64,000 bases of DNA from Leucaena leucocephala (lineage: Eukaryota > Streptophyta > Magnoliopsida > Fabales > Fabaceae): contig CM073527.1 of NCBI GenBank assembly GCA_037074615.1, positions 28,458,848 through 28,522,847 of the forward strand, read 5' to 3'. This document shows, one piece after another, positions 22,021 to 33,968 of this stretch. Position numbers and translations under genes: made by a program. The notes below the pieces were generated by a model. It had not been told where the DNA came from and made no database searches. It saw only the letters and a program-made list of their open reading frames with translations. The first letter of the stretch is position 1; each line of letters begins with the position of its first letter.

Positions 22021-24645
22021 TCAAGCAGTAACAAGAGTCTTACCCAGAATGATATCATCAGTTGTGAAATCAGCCTCTTTTCGGTCAGTTCCTCTACCAA
22101 AGTCCAGGTTATAGGAGCCTGCAAGACCTTCCACTAGCCCAAATTTTGGCTCCCACCCCAGCACCCTCTTTGCCTTCTCTATGGATCCAAAGAAATGCTG
22201 CAGCATATAGTTTGCAAATTGTCGTCAATTAATCAACACAATTCATCATAATTCAAACTCCTTCGCATCTCATGTTGTTTCTATCTATTTATAAACCACC
22301 AAACTAACAATCATGTGGCTGCCCTTCTCACCTGGTCGCGAAAGGGAAATGCCTTCTTTTTCGCAAAATCATAGTCTCTGGGGTTGTAGAGAACGATCTC
22401 TGGCTCTGGGAATCCACCGGCCTGCACAACAGGAAAAAAAAAATCTATGGTGATAAAAAAAATGGCCTGATTAAGGAATCTATATTATTTTACCGACATG
22501 AACCGTTTACCTTGGCACATGCTTTTGCTAATCCATCGAATGTGACATATTTGTCACCTGAGATGTTGAATACTTGCCTGCTGGCCTTGTCATTAGCAAG
22601 AACCTCAACAAAGGCCATTGCCAAATCCTGTCATAATTGAACCGTACTTTATCAGTAACAAAAATATCACGCCAATTTAATTCCCATTCCCAGTAGTGAG
22701 AAAATAATAGTAGTTATTTTGAGATGTAATAATCTTCAGATGCTGATACAGCCCTCAAAGGTTACAGTTGAATACCTTGACATGTCCGAGTTGAGTAATC
22801 TGGATGCCCGAGCTGGGAATGGGAATAAGGCGACCGGCTTTCAAACGGGGGAAGAACCACTCTTCAACAGGGTTGTAGTTCAAGGGTCCATAGATATATA
22901 CTGCCTTATTGATGTCCAATTCACGCCCTTTGCTTCCAGCAAGCTCTCTGTCTCTAGCTTCCCCTTGTGTCTGCTCTTTGGATCTACTGCATCATTCTGC
23001 CACCCCACCAACCATGTTTCCACATAATTAATTTAAGTTCTCACATTGTATCTTTCAGTAAGAGCAAACTAGCATCATCATGTCATGCCCAAAATCACAA
23101 GATCATCTTCAGTTCTTATATTATACTCTAGCATTACAATAGTTTCTTGTGAATGAAAAACATGAAGGCAAGTGACTTCGTCAAGATGTGACTGTTTTGT
23201 TCTATGGATTGCGTCTTGCAAGTAATATCTGAAAACACTGGAAGAAAGGTCAGCAAATTAGTTTCTTACCTCGCAATGAGGTAATAAATCGGATTTGAGA
23301 TTCACACCAGCAGAAGAGCAGTATATGTCCCTACAATTTAGATCCCGATAGTCATAATACGACCCATCGAAGCATCAACAGTCATACAGATTTTGAATAA
23401 CGCTACCCTTGCACTTTCAAATTTAATTGAAAAAAATCTTCCACTGATTGAACTTCATCTGCATATCTAATGTCCATCATCTTAACCCAGCGCTTTTATT
23501 CATTGATAGTAAATTTCAATATGAGATGAGAAGATAACAAATGGAGGACAGAAAGATAACAAACAGATCATAACGTGTTATATTGGAGAAACTTGCACAT
23601 GATCACTGTCATAAAGGACTGCTTTATAGTAATATTTTCTAACCAGCTAGTATTCAAATTGTGGGTGACAATTTTGATAAAAGGATCTGAAATTTCACAA
23701 TTTTTTGCCGTAGGGTTGAATTTGTCGTCAAAATGAACTGACTAATGAACAGAATAATAACAAGCCGTGTTTATCGATGACATGTATTCTACAATATGGG
23801 AAAAGACTAGCAGTGCTTACTGCTCCAATTTTGGCAAAGCATCGATCATGGGCTCTACTTCATTTGCCTACCGTCCTGGAAAATATATCAATCAATCATT
23901 ATTCGAAGCCGAAGCGTGAGGAATTCAACTATATTAAAAAAATGTGAAGGATACTAGAAGCGGAAGGTGAAAGGGAGTAAGACTGTGCGCACCATTTATG
24001 TCATAAACAACATCGAACCCTTCTGCTGAAAGACTGGACTTCACGAACTCAAAGTCCTGCCTGTCTCCTTTCAAGTGCAGGATCTAGGAAACCAAATTAT
24101 CACAATCAATAAATGTTCTGAATATGAGATGAACCAAGCTCAACCAGCGCATACCTTAGAAGAAAAATCAGCCTAATCACTGTCCGATTCACCGGGCAAT
24201 TGTTGAGTAATGGGTGCTTTTCCCCGGGTAAACAAAGTCACCTGGAAAATTTATGAAGATCGACTTGCAGATTCTCAGCGTTAGGAAGCTAAAGAATGCG
24301 GGAATGTAATGGATAAGTAGTACCTGATGACCCTCTTTGACAAGAAGCCTAGACAAAAACACACCAATAAAGCGAGTGCCTCCGATTATAAGGATTTTCT
24401 TGTTGCTTGACGCCTAGAAGTAAAGTCCCCCTTTCGGCTGCCATAATTTTCTTTTCAACTGTTATCAGAAAATAATCATGATGTGAGTTATAACAGGGGA
24501 CCTATGAGGAAGGTGGATTGAAAGGTAAGGTAAGGTAAAGAACCTGAATCTGGGAGTGAAGTCTGGTTCCACTGACATCGGAAAGAGAGGAGGCCAAGGG
24601 CGGGGAAGGCAAGTGGTTCTGTTGGAGGGACACAAGCCTTGCCAT
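22021..24645 (-). pseudogene. CSP41B: CSP41b (plastid stem-loop-binding protein) pseudogene
   Basis: Ten exons can be followed on the minus strand: 24645-24544, 24458-24324, 24241-24155, 24083-23993, 23875-23821, 23330-23270, 22996-22776, 22627-22511, 22421-22332 and 22197-22021. All have plausible GT-AG borders. The translation matches plant CSP41b from a transit peptide (MARLVSLQQN) through the Rossmann motif IIGGTRFIG, LFTRGKAPITQQLPGES, VYDIN, IYCSSAGV, NISGDKYVTFDG to YNLDFGRG and the C-terminus. CSP41b normally binds and stabilises plastid rRNA and mRNA. This copy has three in-frame TAG stops (24416-24414, 24175-24173, 23870-23868) and a one-base deletion at about 22901-22904 (before YIYGP). 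Conserved residues are also changed in the sixth exon. It cannot make the full protein, although splice sites and frame are otherwise kept, so the decay looks fairly recent. Confidence 0.93.
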
Positions 24646-25487
24646 TCTGCTGGGGCTCGAGTTCCGGTGTGTGTTTCCTGGCGCCAATTGCTCATCCCTT
24701 TTTGAGCACTTGGGATAAGGCAACCACCTATCCACAAGCTCTCATTCCACTTCCAACACTTGTTATCATATCGTTAGCCTTTATGGAATTAGAATGACCT
24801 CTCTGCTGCATGCAATGAAGGCAACCCACGCAATGAAATAGACGTTGTTTGAGTAGTTGCAAGGTTTGTTCTGTTTTAATTTTTGGAAACACGAGTTTCA
24901 TAAAAAGTTAGTTATTTTAATAAGATTTATGTTTACATACATTTTTTTAAAACTGGGTTCGTTAAGTTGGAAGTTGCCTGGAAATGTTGTAAACAAAATA
25001 AAAATTGAAAAATAATCATATTATTTATAACTTATGAATTGTATGTATGTATGTATGACTCCTTAAAATATTTATAATCTGTTTGATATTTATTATAAAG
25101 TTTGTTCTCTAAGTTATTTACCGGAAAAAAAGGCATTTGTGCTAGTTCACCTGTCCTTTTAATCAGCAAGGATATAAATAATTAATAAATAATTCATATG
25201 AAGTTTAAGAAATTGAGTTAAATATTTTTAAATTGTATAAAGAATAGCAATAAGATATAATGATAAATATAATTGAAAATGATAAAAGATGATGATTGGG
25301 CTGAGTGAAAATGACTTTATTTGACTCAAATAATGGGCCGTCCAGATTGGGTACTTTATGGGACGGCCCACAAGTTATACCAAAGAGTTAGGGCCTCTTA
25401 TTCTTCATCATCCCCCTAACTGGATCTTTCATCATATCATGCAAAAAAAAAAACATCATCTTCCTATGTAAGTTTAACTTGAAACAT

Positions 25488-25605
25488 TCAAGTAGGGGGA
25501 TTGATTTAAGTGGTAAATAACTCGTTATTATTTAGGTGATATTTTGAGTTTGAGCCTTGGCATATGCAAAAAATCTTCGTTGGGAGATTCATCCACTATA
25601 ACCAA
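25488..25605 (+). repeat. SINE-like repeat, copy 1
   Basis: Resembles 34405-34512 in order and spacing: TTTAAGTGGTAAAT (pol III A-box-like), TATTATTTAGGT, GAGTTTGAGCCTTG (B-box-like), CATATGCA, TCGTTGGGAGATTCATCCAC. No clear poly-A tail or target duplication found. Confidence 0.45.
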
Positions 25606-25684
25606 ATGCGCGATGCGGATCGGATCCAGATGTAGTCGAGATAAAGCAAAAAAAAAACTTGAAACATTGAACTGTTTAGAACGT

Positions 25685-25845
25685 GTTAGATCTTTAGAGG
25701 GAGATATCTTAATTTTTAAGTAATTATATTTATATTTGAGGATAATTGGTAACTTAACTTGTTTAATATTAGTATCATTTAGAAGGGAATGCGACTTTAC
25801 CTTATTATTAGATTATAGATGAATCTAATTTTTTTAAAAAAAGAT
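25685..25845 (+). repeat. Dispersed repeat, copy 3
   Basis: Shares GGGAGATATCTTAATTT, AATATTAGTATCATTTAGAAG, CGACTTTACCTTATTA and TTAGATTATAGATGAA with copies at about 16.5 and 21.8 kb. Confidence 0.5.
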
Positions 25846-26348
25846 TTATTGACAAAAAGAAATATCATGCAAAAAAAAAAAAACAATAGGAGTGCTTAAA
25901 CCTTGTGGTGAAAAAAATGACAAAAAAAAATGCCTCAGGTACACCTAACAGTGTTGAATTGCGCTGAGGATCATATGCAACAGACTTGGCTCCTCATCGC
26001 GTATTTTTCTTCCACCTCCTCCTCACTTCTCACTGCAGCTTTTATAAAATATTTTTACAGTTTAAATCTATTTATTAATAAATTATGAAAAGTAGATGGA
26101 AAAAAAATGGGAAAGATCCATGCCGCGACTACGATACTTATGAAGCGTAACGAGGGAGGGTAGATGGGTACTTTCACAATTTTATAAAATCTCGAGGAGT
26201 GCAACAAACAAATACCCGGGAAGAGAGTTGCAGTCTGAAACGAAAATCGCAGGGGGAGCAAACGATAGAATTCGCAAGATCTGTTATGCTCCTGACCGTA
26301 AGCTTTACCCCCACAACTGTTTAGAAGCTTTATTCCTTCTCGTACAAC

Positions 26349-28477
26349 ATGGATCTCAACCAGGTGAGGAAACTTGTTCCATCTTAGTCTTCGATTTTGA
26401 GGTTTCTTGCTTTCATTTTTTTTTGGTTCAGGAATGGGTTTACGCTGTTCTCCTCCCCCCCCCCCCCCGCTCCCTTTTTTGGGTGTGTGTGCCGCGATGT
26501 TTGTCGACAATAGGCTTTTGCCTATGATTGGATCTGGTTTGCCAAGGTTAGCTAGATGTTGCTTGGTTGAACTATTGATGATCTATCTGTAATTAAAATT
26601 TTCTTCGGCGTTCATGGAAATCGATATGCATGTTAAGGTGAATGCGGAGTGTGTTCATAACTGAGGACTGATGGAATTAACAGATGTGGAACTCATGCCT
26701 TGGCTCAGTATTTGTTGTTCTTTGATCAAATTGAAGCTCTTTCGGAAGTCTTTTGTTTTACTTAGAAATCTCATACCTATTTTTCCCGATAGACAATTGG
26801 TTAATTCTTCTTCCATGTGCAGCCTGTAGGTGAAAACTACGCCAATCCAAAGACTTGCTTCTTTCATGTTCTATTCAAGGTTTAACTTAGTGTGTTCATC
26901 GTATAACTTTCTAAATTAACCATGTTGACGTCATAGAGGTAACTCTTTTCGTATCTGGCAGGCTGCAGCCTTGGTATTTTACATTCTCTCTGCCCTTTTC
27001 GTTGATAACTTTGTCATCATATTTGTGGTGACGGTCCTTCTTGCTGCTCTTGATTTTTGGGTTGTCAAGAATGTCAGTGGGCGTATTTTAGTAGGTTTGA
27101 GGTGGTGGAATGAAATAAACGATCTGGGTGAAAGTGTCTGGAAATTTGAATCTCTTGACCAAGAGGTAGGTTTCTATATATTTTTATGTCGTGTCGTCTT
27201 CTTTGAAATAATATCTGCTAACTCCTTATCATCTATTATGTCCGCTCAATTGCAATAGAATGTACTCCTAATGCTGCATAATACTTGCATCTTAGTCATG
27301 TTTTCCCTCCTCTTTCAGTCACTAGCCCGGATGAATAAGAAGGATTCATGGCTTTTCTGGTGGACCCTTTACCTTGCGGTAAGAAAATATGGATTGTATA
27401 CGGCATCCAATGACATAGTTCTTTATTCTTATATACATTCAGTAGAAATGAAGTGTTTTGTGAGAATATCAAGGATCAAATATTGGATAAAAGAAGATTG
27501 TTTAGGGGGAGGGGATAGAATATCCTGTTTTGATCTGGCTAAATTTTGGGGTGGTGGGTCTTGTTTTGCTTGAGAGTTGACTTTGATGGTTAGGTTAGAT
27601 ATGTTGCCTCTGCCTGAACTGCTTCCTATTTATGTATATCATTTCTACCTGTAATTTAAGCATGTGAATGTTAAGTGAATGTGCTCTGAAAGTGAAGTTT
27701 GTGTTTTATAGGCAATTGCATGGATCGTGCTTGGAATATTCTCACTCATAAGGCTTCAAGCTGATTATCTCCTTGTCATAGGAGTTTGTTTGACCCTAAG
27801 CATTGCAAATATTGTGGGTTTTACCAAATGCCGAAAAGGTCCGCAAGTAGTTTATTGATTTGTTTTGAATTCATATTTTTTCTCTCCTGTAAATGGTATG
27901 GATTACTTTATTTCCCCATCCCATGACAGGTCAGTATCTGGTGTTGATATCAGTTTACCACCGTTTTCCCAACATTAGTTCTTGTGGAGTAGTAATAAAT
28001 ATTAGTTAATTGTGTATAAGGTATTGTGTCAAACAATGAAGTATGATTTTTCTAGCCAGATCCTTGGTGGTGCAGCCATGCAGGCCTCTGGTAATCCTTA
28101 TCAGGACTTTATCATAAAATTATAAGATTTTGATTGTTGGAACTTGGAATTATGATAGGCGGAATTGTAATTTTTTTGGGGGAACGACAACATTGGTTTT
28201 CTTTCTCCTTAAAAAGAAAAACTGGTGTCGATATTTGTGACTCCTGCTCCTCCCCCTTTTCTGCATGTTAAGGAATCCTCTGCATGAATTTTACGTCGAG
28301 CGTCATTATTTCATCTGGTAGTTCTCTAGGGGCTATCCTTTGGAAAATTTTAGTGTGATCCTGCTAAATATGCTTATCTTGTTTTCAGACGCTAAGAAGC
28401 AGATTCAACAATTCGCCACTCAGACAATTGCCACGCGTTTCACATCTTCCATACAGTCAGCATTCAGTGTTGTCTGA
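26349..28477 (+). CDS. ECH: ECHIDNA (TVP23-family trans-Golgi network protein)
   Basis: Six exons: 26349-26363, 26823-26879, 26962-27165, 27319-27378, 27712-27838 and 28389-28477. Together 552 nt, 183 residues. The first exon encodes only MDLNQ. The translation matches plant ECHIDNA almost throughout: NYANPKTCFFHVLFK, FVIIFVVTVLLAALDFWVVK, LVGLRWWNEIN, SLARMNKKDSWLFWWTLYL, GFTKCRK and a C-terminal tail QQFATQTIATRF. Four hydrophobic segments fit a small multi-pass TVP23 protein. ECH acts at the trans-Golgi network with YIP4 proteins in secretory sorting needed for cell elongation and cell-wall delivery. Introns are GT-AG and no defect was seen. It runs divergently from the CSP41b relic. Confidence 0.96.
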
Positions 28478-30480
28478 GCTATCCGTCGCCAAGGGTGGTA
28501 ATGATAGCCGAACAGGTGATTTATAGGATACGGTTTGGTGGCTTGTGAAAAGCAACTATTTCTGCCAGCATCGGATTGGGTTGCGTCTGAATTGAACTAT
28601 AAGAGGTACGAGACGGGATATTCTGAATTTTGTACTTGATCATATGTAATGGATTGAGTGAGACTGATGAAATTACACAGCAGATACAAGATGCAATTTC
28701 TTCATTTCAGATGTAAATCATATTCGTCATGTATTTTTTTGTGCCGTTGGTAAAGAATTTTACATTAAGATTCTACAACGAGAACTAGACAAATAGATGC
28801 AGCTTGCAACAAGAAAGCAGAACTTGTATCTGGATTCGCGATGCCCCAACGGGAAATGATTTCGACGTTTTTTCTGTTCAAACTATGTATAAATATTTTG
28901 TGGCCAAAAGATTACATATATGTATTATATTTAACTCTCGAAATACAAAACTTTTTAAATAAAAAAAATTGTGCCTTCAATTTAATTTGATTTAAATATT
29001 TAATTTTGGATATCTTTTATAAATTTACGTGTGTTCGAACTAAAGAAAATCATTCAGTCAATAAACTTATTTATGATATAAAAATGAAACTGATGGAGAA
29101 TTTATATTAATATTAAATGAATGTGCAAGCCATGAATTACAAAGTCAATTCTCAAAGATGGTAAAAAACAAAGTCAATTCTTAAAATTCTCATGGAGTGT
29201 ACTATTAGGCATTAAAAACAATCAATATATTAACATATTATATAAAATAAAATATGTATTTAGATAGATTTTTAGAAAAAAATATTTATTAAAAAATAGA
29301 TTTTTTAACAACTTTTTTTAAAAAAATAGAATTTACGAAGAAGAGCTTTTAGAGAGAAAAAAAAGTAGTTCTGAATCAATGAATGTTTAAATGATTATTA
29401 TTAGAAGAGTTTTTATGATTAATAAATTACTATAAAATGTATGTGATAAAAGAAAAAAAATTATCTTCTATGCACAGAAACAATGATATAATGTTTATCT
29501 CCCCAGGTCTAGCGACTTCCTGCTAACGAAGAACCTATAGCTGACAATGAGCACCGACCTTTAACCAGTGACAACATCAAGTGCCAACAACAAGGATCGA
29601 CTAACATAGTAGTAAAATAGTAGATGACAGTTGTGGGGAGTAGAGAATAGTAGACGTCTTAGTAGAGAGGAGATATAAGAAAAAGTGTCAGAAAAAATAT
29701 GAGTAAAATAACAATTTAGTAATCTATAAACTCTTTTATTATTTTAAAAATTATTATCAATAGTTTATCCAAACCTATAATTTAGTCTAAAAATTATTTT
29801 AAATAAATATTATTATTTATTTTAATTTTTTTAAACTAAAATTTATACTATAAACCCTTTTAAAATTGTGATTGAAAGCCCAACATTTTCAATAAATTAT
29901 ATCTTAATTTTAAATAACATTTCTCAAATTGCACGAGTGTAGTATGTGGTTATCTCACTTAATCCTATAATTAAATAATGGGGTTTAAATTCTATATTTA
30001 GATATAAAAAATATGTTGTGGCTAACTGTTTATCATAAAAGAAAGATATTTCTTAAGATGTTAAATAATATAAAATGAAAAAGGCCTAGGGTTTTCTCGT
30101 AAAAGTAGTTAATACATGCAGGGAGATATTGGACAAAAAAAAGTGATTGGTGCAGGGAAAAATGTTCGTGGCTGTTGGCTGCTTGCTTTCCAAGACAGAT
30201 TTTTCCCTTCTCGCAAACGCAGTGCAGCACCTCCTATAACGTTTCTTCCACGTGAACCTTCCTCTTTCCTAATATCTGAGGGCCGGAACGTCTCAGCCCT
30301 CCGGTTAACGTTGGAGTTATAATAGTCTTGATTTTTGGAAGGAAAATTTTCAATGCTCCTTCAATTTATAATACTTCCCTAACTTGTTCTCTGGAAATCA
30401 CAATCGCTCTTTGCATAGTTACCAGGGCTCAGATTTTTTTTTTTTCAGTTGCCTGATTGCAATTGAACATAGTCGGATTC
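28478..30480. other. Spacer between ECHIDNA and invertase
   Basis: ECH 3' UTR at the left, then very AT-rich DNA with no gene. A T-rich tract ending CAG at about 30446 may be the acceptor of an intron in the invertase 5' UTR. Confidence 0.6.
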
Positions 30481-33400
30481 ATGAGCAATTTTATCATGAA
30501 ATCCTCCCGTAGGATTCTCCTTTATTACCGGAATTTATCTTCTTTCCGGTTCCTACCATCAAAGAGGCACCACACTGCGGCCAACAATTCGTCGAAAATT
30601 CGTATCAATTTGGATCGCTGCAGTGACTATCCTTTTCGAATGTTGGGGTTTCGACGCATGTTTCATTATACCCAGAAAGCTTCTTGCTCACCTCTTCTTA
30701 ATTTTGGCCATTCGAGGACAATTTCAGGGTTCTTCAATTTAAGTGCAACAGAAAATAGGGATGTTTCTGTCATTGCTAGAGTTGCATCCGAGGTTCACGG
30801 TTTCTCAACTTCAATTAAAACCTGTGTGAATGAAAATAATTTTGAGAGGATATATGTACAGGGTGGTATAAATGTGAAACCATCAGTGGTGGAAATAATA
30901 GATAGAGATGATAAAATTGTGGAAGAGCAAGAATCTAGCTTAAAAGTTGGTGGTGAAAATGAGATCATAGAGAAGCCAGGAGGTTTGAATGTATCTGAGG
31001 ATGTGAGTCCGAAGAGTAGAGTTGACGAGACAGATGCCGAAAAAGAGGCGTGGAAATTATTGCAGGATTCAGTTGTGACATATTGTGGCAATCCCGTGGG
31101 GACGGTGGCAGCGAATGACCCTGGTGACAAGCAACCGTTGAATTATGATCAGGTCTTTCTTCGGGACTTCATTCCTTCTGCACTTGCTTTTTTGCTTAGG
31201 GGAGAAAAAGAGATTGTCAAGAACTTTATCCTTCACACCTTGCAATTGCAGGTAATCTAGCCTGGTGATGTCACATGGTAAATTAATTGTTTGGTTTCTC
31301 TTCGTCATGGATTTTGTGTTTCCTACCTTGTAAAATAGTTGGCCATATGTAATTCTTATTCTCTCTATTATTCTTCCATGATATCTATTACCTGGGACAT
31401 GTGACGGGTCTACTACGCAATATTTGCAGTGAATGCTGATTATGCTTCGTAGACCTGAGGATTAAATGGTAACTAACTCAGGCAAAGAGATTCGCAGGAA
31501 ACAGTAATATCCAAATAAGCCTTGGATTACAGTTTACGAGAAAGTCTGAACGCTAAGCATTCTTTTGTTACTTGTTACTGTTCATGCCTTTAAGTAACAG
31601 GATTTTTATTAGTTTTTTACTTTTGAGTTATTATCTTATGAATTTCGTCATAATTATTTAATATAGGACGATATTTTAAAAAATATTTCATGCTTAATTT
31701 GCTTAAATTGTTAGTTTATTTAATAATTAAGGAACAATATGAGATGAGAAGGACATTGAATTGTGAGAAGGCCTGTATTATGCTGTTTAGTATTTCAAAG
31801 TTGACGGTTTTTCACCCATTTATTTTTATCAGAGTTGGGAGAAAACTGTGGATTGCTATAGTCCCGGGCAGGGCTTGATGCCTGCTAGTTTCAAAGTTAG
31901 AACCGTGCCTCTTGATGAAGAGAAGTATGAAGAAGTTTTGGATCCTGATTTTGGGGAATCAGCAATTGGCCGTGTTGCTCCTGTAGATTCAGGTTAGTAT
32001 TTTGTGGTTTCTTGAATATTGAGTATAGAGTAGAAGAATGCTTTGCAAAAGTTTGTAATGCATTGTAAAGAATGTGCATTCTCAAGAATATTATTGAGAC
32101 ATGTCATATAGTGAGTTTCATCTATTATTTCTATGGTGGTTTCATGATAGGGTTGTGGTGGATCATCTTGTTGCGAGCCTATGGGAAGCTCACTGGCGAC
32201 TACAGTTTGCAAGAAAGGGTGGATGTTCAAACAGGCTTGAAAATGATCCTTAACTTGTGTTTGACTGATGGTTTTGATATGTTTCCTTCTCTGTTAGTCA
32301 CAGATGGTTCTTGCATGATAGACAGGAGAATGGGCATTCATGGTCACCCCCTTGAGATTCAAGTGAGTGATACTTAGCTATGTTTTGGTTCAATTGCTGG
32401 TTTTTTATTTTTCAAGATGTGTTCTGGTTCTTCCGAGTCGTATATTAGGTGCTGTATAATTTAAAAATATGCTGTTTCTTTATTTTTGTTTTGCTTATGA
32501 TGGGGTGTTGATGATGCTTTATGTTAATCACTCGCTCTTGCCCCAGTCTCCAAGCCTATATACTTTTGACTTGAGTCCTGATGTTATTTGATGCCTATAG
32601 AATATTTAGTAGAAACAATTTATCTTTTCCAAACGTAATATTTATTGTCTTATCATTTGTCATATGGCTTTACCTTTAGGCACTATTTTACTCAGCACTT
32701 CGCTGTTCCCGTGAGATGCTTGCCATAGATGATGGATCCAAGAATTTGGTGAGGGCTATTAACAACAGACTAAGTGCCCTGACATTCCACATTAGAGAAT
32801 ATTATTGGGTGGATATGAAAAAGGTGAATGAGATATACAGGTATAAGACAGAAGAATACTCCATGGATGCCATTAACAAGTTCAACATCTATCCAGATCA
32901 AATTCCTTCGTGGCTAATGGATTGGATTCCAGAGGCAGGCGGGTATTTGATTGGCAACTTGCAGCCAGCTCACATGGATTTCAGGTTTTTCACGCTTGGC
33001 AATATTTGGTCTATTGTGTCATCTTTGGGTACCCCAAAACAGAATGAGGCTATTTTGAATCTGATAGAAATCAAATGGGATGATATTGTGGGGCATATGC
33101 CTCTAAAGATATGTTATCCTGCCTTGGAGTATGAAGAATGGCGCATAATAACTGGTAGTGACCCAAAAAATACGTAAGTTCATTCTGTCATTTTCTCTTC
33201 TATTGTATGCTCCTCTGTGATGTATCTATCTTCTTGTTATAGGCAGAATTGCTTATACGTTATCCTTGCTGAAATTGTGCAGGCCTTGGTCGTATCACAA
33301 TGGTGGATCTTGGCCGACACTGCTCTGGCAGGTAACATTTTGCTGATTTTATAGTATGCTGGTAGGTCCATCTTGTGGTGTGTCACTGTGTCTTGATGCC

Positions 33401-33968
33401 TCGGACTAGTGAGCCACCGATTACCATGACACTGAGCATAGGGTATAGGATTCTGATAGTTACTTCGGTTTATATGTTAAAAAAAATTCCTGTGCCTTTA
33501 AGACATTGAACAAGAAGAAGGAAAAAAACGGAGAGCATTCCTGCGGGTTGTTGACTGTGTGAGGGAGAATATCTTTGTGTCTGAATAGTTCGTCATGAAA
33601 TATTGTATAAAATATCTGATTTATATCCTTACAAGTTTCAGTTTACGCTGGCATGCATCAAGATGGGGAGGGTTAAACTAGCTCGGAAAGCAGTTGCATT
33701 GGCCGAAAGAAGACTGTCAACAGATTCTTGGCCTGAATATTATGACACCCGTACTGGAAAATTTATTGGGAAACAAGCACGGCTTTATCAAACATGGACA
33801 GTAGCTGGGTTCCTTGCATCCAAAATGCTTTTGAAGAATCCTGAAATGGCATCCTTATTATTCTGGGAGGAGGATTATGAAATTCTCGAGTTGTGTGCTT
33901 GTGCACTTAACAAGAGTGGCAGGAAAAAATGCTCCCGTGGTGCTGCCAGGTCTCAGATTCTGGTGTGA
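30481..33968 (+). CDS. Alkaline/neutral invertase, organelle-targeted (GH100)
   Basis: Six exons: 30481-31251, 31833-31992, 32151-32362, 32680-33173, 33283-33331 and 33642-33968. They total 2013 nt, 670 residues. The enzyme splits sucrose to glucose and fructose at neutral or alkaline pH. An Arg/Ser-rich N-terminus (MSNFIMKSSRRILLYYRN) of nearly 200 poorly conserved residues suggests a mitochondrial or plastid presequence. The GH100 core follows: EKEAWKLLQDSVV, GTVAANDP, LNYDQVFLRDFIPSA, GLWWIILLRAYGKLTGDY, MFPSLLVTDGSCMIDRRMGIHGHPLEIQ, FHIREYYWVD, NLQPAHMDFRFFTLGN, SYHNGGSWPTLLWQ, ARLYQTWTVAGF and LLFWEEDYE. It most resembles the mitochondrial A/N-InvA type. ATG 30481 is the first in-frame ATG; 30496 is an alternative. 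All junctions are in frame. Confidence 0.95.

Larger units (their letters stand above)
24646..26348. other. Spacer between CSP41b relic and ECHIDNA
   Basis: Divergent promoter region. Holds a SINE-like repeat (about 25488-25605), a dispersed repeat copy (about 25685-25845) and poly-A runs. The last 150 bp or so before 26349 look like the ECH 5' UTR. Confidence 0.55.

Noticed and set aside
24465..24737. Minus-strand frame MWIGGCLIPSAQ covering the CSP41b first exon
   Set aside because: It is out of frame with the CSP41b transit peptide, which starts at 24645.
30457..30480. Upstream extension of the invertase frame
   Set aside because: It begins at a TTG, not an ATG; the first in-frame ATG is 30481.
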